Source: Neisseria zalophi
Lineage (GTDB): Bacteria > Pseudomonadota > Gammaproteobacteria > Burkholderiales > Neisseriaceae
DNA length: 64,000 nucleotides
Reading direction: 5' to 3'
Assembly: GCF_008807015.1 (NCBI RefSeq)
Contig: NZ_CP031700.1
Coordinates: 186,001 to 250,000, forward strand
The position numbers and the translations under genes are program-made. Of the stretch, positions 41,289 through 50,039 are shown one piece after another; the first letter of the stretch is position 1; each line of letters opens with the position of its first letter. The notes beneath the pieces were generated by a model. The model made no database searches. It was not told where the DNA came from and was given only the letters and a program-made list of their open reading frames with translations.

Positions 41289-42155
41289 TTACTCATCATA
41301 TTCCACACCCAATTTTTGCAGAAGATTATCCAATGTTTCCGGTGTGTCAAAATACAATACGATCTTACCTTTTTTCTGATTGCTACTTTTCACCTCGGCA
41401 TTCACACCCAGTTTTTCGGTAATCGCTTCATTTAAACGGCGGATATCAGGATTGATTCTCTTACCTGTAGCGGCAACGGTTTTCTTACCCTGCTGCACCA
41501 ATTGACTGCGTCGTTCGACTTCTCTGACAGACCAACCGTTTTTAACCGCTTTTTGCGCCAACAGTAATTGCTCGACGACAGGTAGCGTCAACAGCGCACG
41601 GGCATGACCCATTTCAAGACGACGCTGATAAAGCATATCTTGAACAGGCTCGGGCAATGCCAATAAGCGCAGGCTATTCGAAATAGCACTACGGCTTTTG
41701 CCTACGGCTTTAGCAATAGTTTCGTGTGTTAGGCTGAATTCATCAGCCAAACGTTTTAAACCGCGTGCTTCTTCGATAGGGTTGAGATTTTCCCTTTGCA
41801 GGTTTTCAATCAAACCCATGGCCAATGCCGTTTCATCGCTAATGCTTTTAATCACCACGGGAATTTCCGTTAACCCTGCCAATTGGCTAGCACGCCAACG
41901 ACGTTCACCAGCAATCAATTCGTATTGCGACAGCCCTCTCTCTCTGACAATCACCGGCTGAATCACGCCTTGGGCTTTAATCGACTCTGCCAATTCATGT
42001 AAGGCTTCATCATCCATTTGAACACGCGGCTGATAGCGGCCGGGCTGAATATCGGATACTGCCACCGTCGTCAGACGGTCGCTGCCGCCATCATCAATAT
42101 TATTAGAAATAAGGGAATCTAATCCGCGGCCCAAGCCGCCTTTAGGTTTTGCCAT
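41289..42155 (-). CDS. parB: Chromosome partitioning protein ParB
   Basis: 288 residues. The CTP-binding N-terminal domain has IQPGRYQPR and the box GERRWRASQLAG; the helix-turn-helix for parS binding is ETIAKAVGKSRSAISNSLRL. ParB loads at parS and slides along DNA for origin segregation. The usual upstream partner parA is not here: upstream lies a 332-base intergenic region and then divergent xseB. The atp operon follows. Confidence 0.95.
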   Translation of the reverse strand: MAKPKGGLGRGLDSLISNNIDDGGSDRLTTVAVSDIQPGRYQPRVQMDDEALHELAESIKAQGVIQPVIVRERGLSQYELIAGERRWRASQLAGLTEIPVVIKSISDETALAMGLIENLQRENLNPIEEARGLKRLADEFSLTHETIAKAVGKSRSAISNSLRLLALPEPVQDMLYQRRLEMGHARALLTLPVVEQLLLAQKAVKNGWSVREVERRSQLVQQGKKTVAATGKRINPDIRRLNEAITEKLGVNAEVKSSNQKKGKIVLYFDTPETLDNLLQKLGVEYDE

Positions 42156-42487
42156 AGTTGAAGTTATCCTTTTTTCAGACGGCCTTAATTGTATCGGATA
42201 TCGGGCTTGACTGCATTCACTGCTTTTGGGGTGGGTGTCGGTTAGCTTTCAGCCCTGTACACTTTAATATCAATATTGGATATGTAAAAATTTTTTAGAA
42301 ATTAGTCTGTCATTGTTATTTAAAGGTTTCAGACGGCCTAAAAATTGCTATTCATACCGTTTCACCACAATATATTCAAAACCCTATTTGTATCGCTTAA
42401 GCCGCCCACCTGAAAGCCAGTGTATAGTGAAGTTTTTTGACAGCATTTACTATACAATAACGTTTTTTCCATACAACAACAGCCATT
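42156..42487. other. Intergenic region between parB and xseB
   Basis: Divergent promoter region of 332 bases with DUS copies near 42174 and 42331 (both as TTCAGACGGCCT). No parA remnant, gene or parS palindrome was found. Confidence 0.6.
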
Positions 42488-42718
42488 ATGAAAAAATCTG
42501 CCGCCCCGAAATCTTTCGAAGACGCACTCAAGCGTTTGGAAACCCTCACTCAAGCCATGCAAAGTAGCGAAATGCCGCTGGAAGAGGCATTGGCTGCCTA
42601 TCAGGAAGGCAACGAATTGGTGAAATACTGCCAAGCCAAATTAGCCGAAGTCGAACAAAAACTACAAGTATTGGACGCGGAAGAACTGAAGGAGCTGAAT
42701 CTTGAGCAAAGCGAATAA
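42488..42718 (+). CDS. xseB: Exodeoxyribonuclease VII small subunit
   Basis: 76 residues. The helical [16 protein letters not shown] and the following [16 protein letters not shown] are the XseB signature. With XseA it degrades single-stranded DNA. It overlaps ispA by 17 bases, a common xseB-ispA pairing. Confidence 0.95.
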   Translation: MKKSAAPKSFEDALKRLETLTQAMQSSEMPLEEALAAYQEGNELVKYCQAKLAEVEQKLQVLDAEELKELNLEQSE

Positions 42719-43598
42719 TGAAACAACATGGCGGCAAAAAGCGCAGGCGCAAACCGAATTGGCACTTGAAAGATTGATGCCGTCTGAAAAGGCTGATCCA
42801 CAAACACTTCATGAAGCCATGCGCTATGCCGCACTAGACGGCGGCAAACGCCTACGGCCTCTATTGGTTTTAGCCGCATCCGAATTAGGGGAAACCGACC
42901 CGATTGCCCTAGAACACGCTATGGCGGCAGTTGAACTGATTCATGTTTATTCGCTTGTTCATGATGATATGCCCGCCATGGACAACGACAGCCTGAGACG
43001 CGGCAAACCGACCTGCCATGTGCAATACGGGGAAGCCACTGCTTTATTGGCCGGCGATGCCCTGCAAACCTTGGCTTTTGATGTTCTCAGCCAACCTACC
43101 AATCTACCGCCGGCACGGCAATTAAAAATGATGAGCGTGCTGGCACAGGCATCAGGCAGCCTCGGTATGGCCGGTGGCCAAGCGATTGACTTGGCCAATG
43201 TCGGCCTACCCATGACACAAACCGAATTAGAACACATGCACAGTTTAAAAACCGGTGCGCTGATTCGTGCCGCCGTAGTATTGGGCGCATTAAGTTGTAC
43301 CGATGTGAATGACGGTGATATTGAACGGCTGGATCACTATGCCCGTAAACTCGGCTTGGCTTTCCAAGTGATTGATGATGTACTCGACTGCGAAGCCGAT
43401 ACCGCCACACTGGGCAAAACTGCCGGTAAAGATGCCGACAACAATAAGCCGACTTATGTGAAACTGATGGGACTGGCCGAAGCCCGCCATTACGCCGAAA
43501 CATTAGTTGAAGAAGCTGTTGCTCTGCTTAACCCATTTGGTGATAAAGCAGATCGTTTACGTTCATTGGCACTGTTTGTCACCGAACGAAAAAACTAG
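42702..43598 (+). CDS. ispA: Farnesyl diphosphate synthase (polyprenyl synthetase)
   Basis: 298 residues. The first Asp-rich motif is DDMPAMD (with LVHDD before it), the second is DDVLDCEAD. The length and residues before the first motif fit a farnesyl synthase. It joins isopentenyl and dimethylallyl diphosphates for quinone and undecaprenyl-phosphate synthesis. dxs, which often follows ispA, is 18 kb away here. An AT- dialect DUS lies in the coding region at 42777-42788. Confidence 0.94.
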   Translation: MSKANNETTWRQKAQAQTELALERLMPSEKADPQTLHEAMRYAALDGGKRLRPLLVLAASELGETDPIALEHAMAAVELIHVYSLVHDDMPAMDNDSLRRGKPTCHVQYGEATALLAGDALQTLAFDVLSQPTNLPPARQLKMMSVLAQASGSLGMAGGQAIDLANVGLPMTQTELEHMHSLKTGALIRAAVVLGALSCTDVNDGDIERLDHYARKLGLAFQVIDDVLDCEADTATLGKTAGKDADNNKPTYVKLMGLAEARHYAETLVEEAVALLNPFGDKADRLRSLALFVTERKN

Positions 43599-43788
43599 CA
43601 TACGGCCATAAACATCGGTTTAACTGATTTCCTTTAGGCCGTCTGAAAAAAATATTGGCTGCCATACTAAAAGCATATTTAAATAAAGCTGTTTAATATA
43701 AGTATCATTTATACCATTTCCCGAGCCTGAATAAAGGGGTATATTTCAAAATATTAATATTTTAACAACCTTTACCATACCATTTATT

Positions 43789-44964
43789 ATGCTGAAATTA
43801 TCTGATTTTTCCGCCTCACATTTCTCTGCAGCGGTTTCCGCCATATTAGTTTCCTATGTAAGTGCAGCGGCGATTATCTATCAGGCAGCATTGACATTAG
43901 GTGCCTCGCCGACACAAATTATTTCATGGTTCACTGTAATGGCTTTGGCTTGCGGACTATTAACCATGATTTTAAGTATCCGCTATCGGATGCCGGTCAT
44001 GGTTGCTTGGTGTACGCCCGGCGCAGCGATATTGGCCGGGATGACAGGCATGCCGCTTGCTCATGCCATATCGGGATTTATAGCTGCATCGGCTTTAATG
44101 TGGCTGATATCGGCATTCGGTTGGTTTGACCGTTTGGTTCGTATGATTCCGACCCCATTGGTTGCCGCTATGTTGGCAGGGATTCTGTTGAACTTCGGCA
44201 GCCAAGTATTTGGTGCGATGGAATACCAACCTTTATTAATATTTTTTATGCTGGTGGTATTCTTTCTTAGCAAAATCCGCCTACCCGGCTATAGTGTCAT
44301 GCTGATGTTATTGGCAGGGGTTGTTTATGCGACTTGGGCGGGGTTGTTCGATTGGAGCCAATTGGAGTGGCGCAATCCTACCCTAGAATGGGTACAGCCT
44401 GCTTGGGATTTCGGCCATATTATGAGTGTCGGCCTGCCATTATTTATTGCCTCATTGGCCACACAAAATGTACCGGGTATGGCCATTATGCACGGCTATA
44501 ATTACCATCCGCCTGCCCGACCTTTGGTAGAAAGTTGTGCAATAACGACGCTGCTCACCGCACCTCTCGGCAACTTTACCGTGAATCTGGCAGCCATCAG
44601 TGCCGCTATTACTATGGGTAGTGATGTTGACAAAGATCCGGCACGACGCTACTTATCCAATGTGATTTTAGGGGTGTTCTATATATTAATCGGCTTATTA
44701 GGCGGTGTTGCGGTATCCCTCTTATCTGCCCTGCCTGCGGAGCTTACTGCCGCGTTGGCCGGTATTCCTATTTTTGCCGTACTCCAAGCCAATCTGGTGG
44801 GGGCATGGAAAGATGAAACCACTCGTGAAGCAGCCTTAGTAACCTTACTCACTTCTGCTTCAGGGATGACACTGCTCGGTATCAGCAGCCCTTTCTGGGG
44901 ATTAGTTTTCGGTATGATGGTTTACTGGCTACATAAGAAAATGATGAAACACTGTAAGTCATAA
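43789..44964 (+). CDS. BenE family benzoate/H+ symporter-like protein
   Basis: 391 residues with about twelve hydrophobic helices. The segments VMVAWCTPGAAILA, GLPLFIASLATQNVPGMAIMHGYNY and GISSPFWGLVFGM match the BenE family. The prototype imports benzoate with protons in Acinetobacter. No benzoate catabolic gene is adjacent, so the substrate is uncertain. It is monocistronic, with no DUS inside, and ends before a hairpin at 45062-45099. Confidence 0.85.
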   Translation: MLKLSDFSASHFSAAVSAILVSYVSAAAIIYQAALTLGASPTQIISWFTVMALACGLLTMILSIRYRMPVMVAWCTPGAAILAGMTGMPLAHAISGFIAASALMWLISAFGWFDRLVRMIPTPLVAAMLAGILLNFGSQVFGAMEYQPLLIFFMLVVFFLSKIRLPGYSVMLMLLAGVVYATWAGLFDWSQLEWRNPTLEWVQPAWDFGHIMSVGLPLFIASLATQNVPGMAIMHGYNYHPPARPLVESCAITTLLTAPLGNFTVNLAAISAAITMGSDVDKDPARRYLSNVILGVFYILIGLLGGVAVSLLSALPAELTAALAGIPIFAVLQANLVGAWKDETTREAALVTLLTSASGMTLLGISSPFWGLVFGMMVYWLHKKMMKHCKS

Positions 44965-45061
44965 TTTTGGCAAACGGTGTTTTAGAAAAACCTGTAACAA
45001 CTAATAATATTTTTTCTAAATAACTCATTCAAAAAACGTTTAAACAAGCTTCAAAAAAGAT

Positions 45062-45099
45062 ATCAGGCAGTAACCACATCGTGGTATTTACTGCCTGAT
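45062..45099. terminator. Terminator between benE-like and the PycTM-fusion gene
   Basis: ATCAGGCAGTAA (45062-45073) pairs with TTACTGCCTGAT (45088-45099). It sits between convergent genes and can act for both. Confidence 0.8.
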
Positions 45100-45125
45100 C
45101 AATCTTCAACCATTATGCTATATAA

Positions 45126-46976
45126 TTAAAAATCTTTATAATCTACAATCATATACTTAGCAGTCAGTTTTTTATCAACATCACCTTCATCGCTCATAAA
45201 AATCAATCTTGGCTGGCCGTTGATTTTAATAGAATCAACAGCTTCCACATTAGTCAAATGGCGCAAATTAGGTAAATCTACTGCTTTGGGTGCTGCCTCC
45301 GGATCCCCGTTCCATGTCCAGAATTGCGAAAACTTACTACCATCTTCATCTTTAACTTCATTGGTCATAATGAAAGCTTTCAATACCGGATCATAGTTTA
45401 ATGAACGTATACCGCCACCTTTAATATCTAAAAATACTACATTTGAAAAATGTGGTTGTTCTTTTGATTCAAAAACAGCTTTCGGATTATCAATATAGAT
45501 AATCATGGATTTTTCATTAAACTCAGGATCGCGGAACCCCAACAGCAAATTATTAGAACGCGGATCATAGGCCAAGCCTTCAATATTAGTTGATTTAAAA
45601 TCCAACGTTGTGCCGGTTTTTTCTTTAAGCATTGCCGCCAACTCTTCTGAATTTTCCAAAGTATCAACCAAGCTATTGAAAGAACTCAGCTCGACAACAT
45701 CATTACCTTGAATTTTAAAGCGTAGTAGATGTTCACGATCGGGGCGGCGTAGTCCTTCACGGTTTCGCGAATGTGAAGTAGCAGCATAAATATAACCTTC
45801 ATTATCTCGGGTCAGCCCCTCCAAGTCGCTAAGTTTACGCTTTAATCCACGGATAATTCTTGTGTCAGCTACATCATTTTCCACTAAAGTACCATCTGCA
45901 TTAAAAGCCAAAATACTTGCTGCTCTATCCGCTTCGTCTTCTACAACCAACAATCTTCCGTCTGGAATTTGCTGTACTGCTGATGGTTCATAAACACTGC
46001 TGAATGTATAAATACCTTCACCACGTAACTTAGCTGCATTTTTCCTAGCTTCAGCATCAGATGAAATACTCGGCAATGTTTTCATACCGATAAATGCCAA
46101 TACAGATGCCAATAACCCCCAACGGAAAATTGCATAAGAAATGTTGAGATATTTAAATTGTTTGTTGGCCAATAGCCCAAGCCAATACAATTCATCACTC
46201 ATCTTATGGTAGACCTGTTCTCGATCAGACATAATTTCCTGCATCATCTCCCAATAACGTTGTTTAGGAATTTTCACCCTATCTTCATAAATCAAAATAT
46301 TCGGCTTTTCATCAAAAAAATGCACACGAGGCGATAAAACTCTTGTCTTAAAATGACGCCATTTAGCCTTACCCTTCAACAAATCTTTCCACCAATTTAA
46401 GGCCGCATTTATTTTACCTATACGATCCGGAGAGGCAGAAAACAAAGCAAACACAATCGATGCTGCACCTGTTGCCATAAAAATACCTGCCGGCACAAGA
46501 AACTCCGGAGAAGAGGAAAAAATAAAAGCACCTGAAATCATCAAAGCAGATACAATAAAGCCATTTAATGAAATCATAATATTGGCCTTTGTAGCCGCTA
46601 ATGCCAATAATTCCATTTCCGTACGGAAGGCATTACGAAACATGGTTTCTACACCTTTTGCCGTACCCATTTGCAAAATAGGCTCAGGGGGCTGAATATT
46701 AGATTTTGCTTTTTTTGATTTACCGCCTATTTTCTCTTTACCAGCTTTCTTTTTTGATTTTTTTTCTTTTAAATTTCGTATGTTAGCACCTGCCATACTT
46801 TCTTCACAAAAGACTTCGTCGGGTAACACTTCAGTTTCTTCAAGATTCTCCAAAAGCAATAACGGCTCTTTATCTAATAAAGAGCTGCTGCCATCAAGAT
46901 CTTCTTTTTGGCTGTTTTCATTGTTTTTTAATGAGTTATCAACTATTTTAGGATTATTATTTTTATCTTCATTCAT
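45126..46976 (-). CDS. PycTM-like (DUF5706) membrane effector fused to a DUF3616-like beta-propeller
   Basis: 616 residues. Residues 1-100 are polar and Lys-rich. Residues 107-298 match the Pycsar transmembrane effector PycTM: an entry helix GVETMFRNAFRTEMELLALAA, then KANIMIS at 130-136, a helix pair at about 132-153 and 158-180, a soluble part with MQEIMSDREQVYHKMSDELYWLG, and a third helix at about 281-298. Residues 320-616 resemble DUF3616/esterase-like propellers: SDLEGLTRDNEGYIYAATSHSRN, NIEGLAYDPRSNNLLLGFRDP, IRSLNYDPVLKAFIMTNE and TNVEAVDSI. By alternation of helices the propeller would lie in the periplasm (inference). No cyclase is nearby, and the gene has no DUS, unlike most of its neighbours. 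Assignments are from motif recognition, not a search. Confidence 0.75.
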   Translation of the reverse strand: MNEDKNNNPKIVDNSLKNNENSQKEDLDGSSSLLDKEPLLLLENLEETEVLPDEVFCEESMAGANIRNLKEKKSKKKAGKEKIGGKSKKAKSNIQPPEPILQMGTAKGVETMFRNAFRTEMELLALAATKANIMISLNGFIVSALMISGAFIFSSSPEFLVPAGIFMATGAASIVFALFSASPDRIGKINAALNWWKDLLKGKAKWRHFKTRVLSPRVHFFDEKPNILIYEDRVKIPKQRYWEMMQEIMSDREQVYHKMSDELYWLGLLANKQFKYLNISYAIFRWGLLASVLAFIGMKTLPSISSDAEARKNAAKLRGEGIYTFSSVYEPSAVQQIPDGRLLVVEDEADRAASILAFNADGTLVENDVADTRIIRGLKRKLSDLEGLTRDNEGYIYAATSHSRNREGLRRPDREHLLRFKIQGNDVVELSSFNSLVDTLENSEELAAMLKEKTGTTLDFKSTNIEGLAYDPRSNNLLLGFRDPEFNEKSMIIYIDNPKAVFESKEQPHFSNVVFLDIKGGGIRSLNYDPVLKAFIMTNEVKDEDGSKFSQFWTWNGDPEAAPKAVDLPNLRHLTNVEAVDSIKINGQPRLIFMSDEGDVDKKLTAKYMIVDYKDF

Positions 46977-47264
46977 ATAAAACCTTTTACTATTCTATTT
47001 TATAAAAAATGTTATTGTTAATCAGTTTAATTAATATATAGAAATTAGCTTGAAAGTATATTTTGATCACCCAAATAGTCAATCTTATTTACATCATTAA
47101 TATATGTAAAATAATTTACTAATCATTTCTTTAATAAACATTAAAATATTATTTAATAATAGTTAGCATATTTATATTTATTAAATTTAATAAAAATCAG
47201 ACTGGAATATTATTGACTTTATGTTAAATAATATTCCAGTCTTTGTAATAGATAACCCATTAAC
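46977..47264. other. AT-rich intergenic region upstream of the PycTM-fusion gene
   Basis: Very AT-rich (mostly A and T for 200 bases), with the methyltransferase terminator at 47199-47242 and presumably the promoter of the fusion gene. No cyclase remnant or gene is seen. Confidence 0.6.
47199..47242 (-). terminator. Terminator of the methyltransferase gene
   Basis: AGACTGGAATATTATT pairs perfectly with its complement (47227-47242) across a 12-base loop, and ATTTTTA follows on the minus strand. It is 22 bases past the stop codon. Confidence 0.85.
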
Positions 47265-47870
47265 CTATTGGTGATCAGGTTTTCTGCCCAATAAGCAAAT
47301 AAACGAACTCATACCGCGATGGCGGATACCTTCATTGATTTCCCGTACCTCATGTTCTGCTATTACCCACTCCAAACCGGATAAAGCCTGTTGCATTTCC
47401 GTTAATGTTCCCAACATAGCCGGATCACTCGGGCCACCGGTTCCGTAACCGATTTGGTCGGGATGGTAGAAAACACCGGCAAACAGCCCGCCCGGTTTTA
47501 AAGTGCTGACAATTTTCTGCATGGTTTGGGTGCGTGTGGGTTCGGCGAAATGACAAAAAACCGAAGTCACGATTTCATAATATTCAGACGGCCATTCCAT
47601 CGCAGTAATATCCGCCAGGCGGGTATGAAAACGCACACCTTTTTCATCTGCCAGACTTTGTGCTTTTTCTAAACCCTTTGCCGACATATCCACACCTTCC
47701 ACATCCAAGCCGTGTTGTGCCAGAAAAATACCGTTGCGCCCCTCACCCGTTGCCAAATCCAATGCTTTTCCGGCAGAGGGCAGATAAGGCTCGATACGGG
47801 CGATAAATTCATTTGGCTCTGTGCCGAAAACATATTCTTCGGTTTGGTAACGCTCATCCCACTTTGACAT
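47265..47870 (-). CDS. Class I SAM-dependent methyltransferase (TehB-like)
   Basis: 201 residues. Motif I is ALDLATGEGRNGIFLAQHG, followed by VEGVDMSAKGLEKA and the post-I/IV region YEIVTSVFCHFAEP. It resembles the TehB/thiopurine methyltransferase group in having DERY...FGTEPN at the N-terminus. The substrate is unknown. A DUS variant (TGGCCGTCTGAA) lies in the coding region near 47583. It is monocistronic. Confidence 0.85.
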   Translation of the reverse strand: MSKWDERYQTEEYVFGTEPNEFIARIEPYLPSAGKALDLATGEGRNGIFLAQHGLDVEGVDMSAKGLEKAQSLADEKGVRFHTRLADITAMEWPSEYYEIVTSVFCHFAEPTRTQTMQKIVSTLKPGGLFAGVFYHPDQIGYGTGGPSDPAMLGTLTEMQQALSGLEWVIAEHEVREINEGIRHRGMSSFICLLGRKPDHQ

Positions 47871-48078
47871 ACAAAACTCCTTTTATTATTTTTCAGACGG
47901 CCTGTATCCGCCATATACTTAAAAATACAGCCGTATCAACTCGGTCGATACGGTCTCACGAATCATTCAAACCATATAGTATAAACGAATAAAACATATC
48001 TGCCCGCCCAAGCCTTTCAGACGGCCTAATAAAGACAGGCAGATATACAAGCAAATATTATTCAATGCTTAAACAACC

Positions 48079-48780
48079 TTAAGCCTGCTCACCATAATGA
48101 CGGCTACCGAAAATCGCACTGCCGATGCGCACATGCGTAGCCCCGCACGATACGGCCACCGCCATATCTGCCGACATCCCCATCGACAACACATCTGCCG
48201 GAATGCCCGCCGCATTCATATCCGCCAACAATTTCTGCATGGTACCGAACTGTTCGCGCAATGATTCATCATCACTGTCGGCTTTAGCCACACACATCAG
48301 GCCGCGTACTTTTAAATTCGGCAGTTTGGCTACTTCAAGCGCCAAGGCCACCGCTTCTTCGGGGGCAACGCCGTGTTTGTCCGGTTCGGCCGCAATATTC
48401 ACCTCGATACACACCTGAAGCGGCGGCATGGATTCGGGGCGTTGATTACTTAATCTTTGAGCGATTTTCAGACGGCTGACCGTATGCACCCAATGCGCAC
48501 GCTCGGCCACATATTTGGTTTTATTCGATTGGACATCACCGATAACATGCCAAACGATATCCGGCAAATCGGCCAATATTTCGGTTTTTTCATACCATTC
48601 CTGAATATAGTTCTCACCAAAATCACGGCACCCCGCCTCATAAACCTGCCGAATCAGTTCGACCGGATGGGTTTTACTCACAGCCACCAAACAAACGCTA
48701 TCTTCAGGCCGGCCGGCAGCGGCTTCGGCACGGCGTAATTCGGAAAGCACCTGCTGATAATTGTGTTGCACGCTTGTCAT
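48079..48780 (-). CDS. yggS: YggS family pyridoxal-phosphate homeostasis protein
   Basis: 233 residues, an alanine-racemase-like TIM barrel. The PLP lysine is in VAVSKTHP; FGENYIQEW, WHVIGDVQSNKTK, GLMCVAK and the phosphate-binding VRIGSAIFGSRHY are conserved. The family controls free PLP rather than catalysing a reaction. It is divergent from pilT and away from proC-yggT. Confidence 0.95.
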   Translation of the reverse strand: MTSVQHNYQQVLSELRRAEAAAGRPEDSVCLVAVSKTHPVELIRQVYEAGCRDFGENYIQEWYEKTEILADLPDIVWHVIGDVQSNKTKYVAERAHWVHTVSRLKIAQRLSNQRPESMPPLQVCIEVNIAAEPDKHGVAPEEAVALALEVAKLPNLKVRGLMCVAKADSDDESLREQFGTMQKLLADMNAAGIPADVLSMGMSADMAVAVSCGATHVRIGSAIFGSRHYGEQA

Positions 48781-48961
48781 AATTACTCCCGTATTCGTCT
48801 GTTTTCACCAAATTAGCAAAAATAATTAAATTTTTACTTGGTTTAACAACATTATCTATTTAAAATAAACAGCTATATCAATAGCCGCTGCCGTTAGACA
48901 GCCTATCGGCAGTAAAACTTTAACTAAATAAAAATTTTAACTGAAAAAGTAAGGCCACATT

Positions 48962-50002
48962 ATGCAAATTACCGACTTACTCGCATTCGGTGTGAAAAAT
49001 AAAGCCTCCGACCTCCATTTAAGCTCAGATTTACCGCCGATGATCCGTGTTCACGGCGATGTCCGCCGCATCAACCTGCCCGAAATGAGCAGCGAAGAAG
49101 TCGGCAATATGGTTACCTCCGTGATGAACGATTACCAACGTAAAATCTACCAACAAAATATGGAAGTGGATTTTTCGTTCGAACTGCCCAATGTTGCCCG
49201 TTTCCGTGTCAACGCCTTTATGACCAACCGCGGCCCGGCAGCGGTATTCCGTACCATTCCCAGCACCGTACTGACCCTTGAAGATTTGAAAGCCCCACGC
49301 ATTTTCCAAAAAATTTCCGACAACCCGCGCGGCTTAGTTTTGGTTACCGGCCCGACCGGTTCGGGTAAATCCACCACACTGGCGGCCATGATCAACTATA
49401 TCAACGACACCCAGCCCGCCCATATCCTGACCATCGAAGACCCGATTGAGTTTGTGCACCAAAGTAAAAAAGCTTTGATTAACCAGCGCGAACTGCACCA
49501 ACACACTCACAGCTTTGCCAACGCCTTGAAATCCGCACTGCGTGAAGACCCCGATGTGATTCTGGTCGGCGAGATGCGCGACCCCGAAACCATTGGCTTG
49601 GCACTGACTGCTGCCGAAACCGGCCACTTGGTTTTCGGTACCCTGCACACCACCGGGGCTGCCAAAACCGTTGACCGTATTGTCGACGTATTCCCCGCCG
49701 GCGAAAAAGAAATGGTACGCTCCATGCTCTCCGAATCCCTGCGTGCGGTGATTTCACAAACCCTGCTGAAAACCCGCGACGGCAACGGTCGTGTTGCTGC
49801 GCATGAAATTTTGGTTTCCACACCTGCCGTGCGTAACCTCATCCGCGAAAACAAAATCGCCCAAATCAACTCGGCACTGCAAACCGGCCAATCATACGGT
49901 ATGCAAACCCTCGACCAAGCATTGCAGACACTGGTTCGGCAAGGCGTTATCAGCCACGAAGTCGCCCGCAGCAAAGCGCAAAGCGCCGATATGATTGTCT
50001 AA
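48962..50002 (+). CDS. pilT: Type IV pilus retraction ATPase PilT
   Basis: 346 residues. PAS-like N-terminal domain (ASDLHLSSDLPPMIRVHGDVRRI), Walker A GPTGSGKST at 130-138, Asp box IEDPIEFVH, Walker B VILVGEMRDPETI and the His box GHLVFGTLHTTGA. PilT powers pilus retraction, twitching and DNA uptake. The C-terminal retraction helix segment is present. It lies 37 bases before pilU. Confidence 0.98.
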   Translation: MQITDLLAFGVKNKASDLHLSSDLPPMIRVHGDVRRINLPEMSSEEVGNMVTSVMNDYQRKIYQQNMEVDFSFELPNVARFRVNAFMTNRGPAAVFRTIPSTVLTLEDLKAPRIFQKISDNPRGLVLVTGPTGSGKSTTLAAMINYINDTQPAHILTIEDPIEFVHQSKKALINQRELHQHTHSFANALKSALREDPDVILVGEMRDPETIGLALTAAETGHLVFGTLHTTGAAKTVDRIVDVFPAGEKEMVRSMLSESLRAVISQTLLKTRDGNGRVAAHEILVSTPAVRNLIRENKIAQINSALQTGQSYGMQTLDQALQTLVRQGVISHEVARSKAQSADMIV

Positions 50003-50039
50003 TCAAACCAAGATATAACACAGATAAGGGTAAAACATC

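Noticed and set aside
40915..42487. Search for a parS site near parB
   Set aside because: No sequence close to the TGTTTCACGTGAAACA palindrome was found here or elsewhere in the window by eye.
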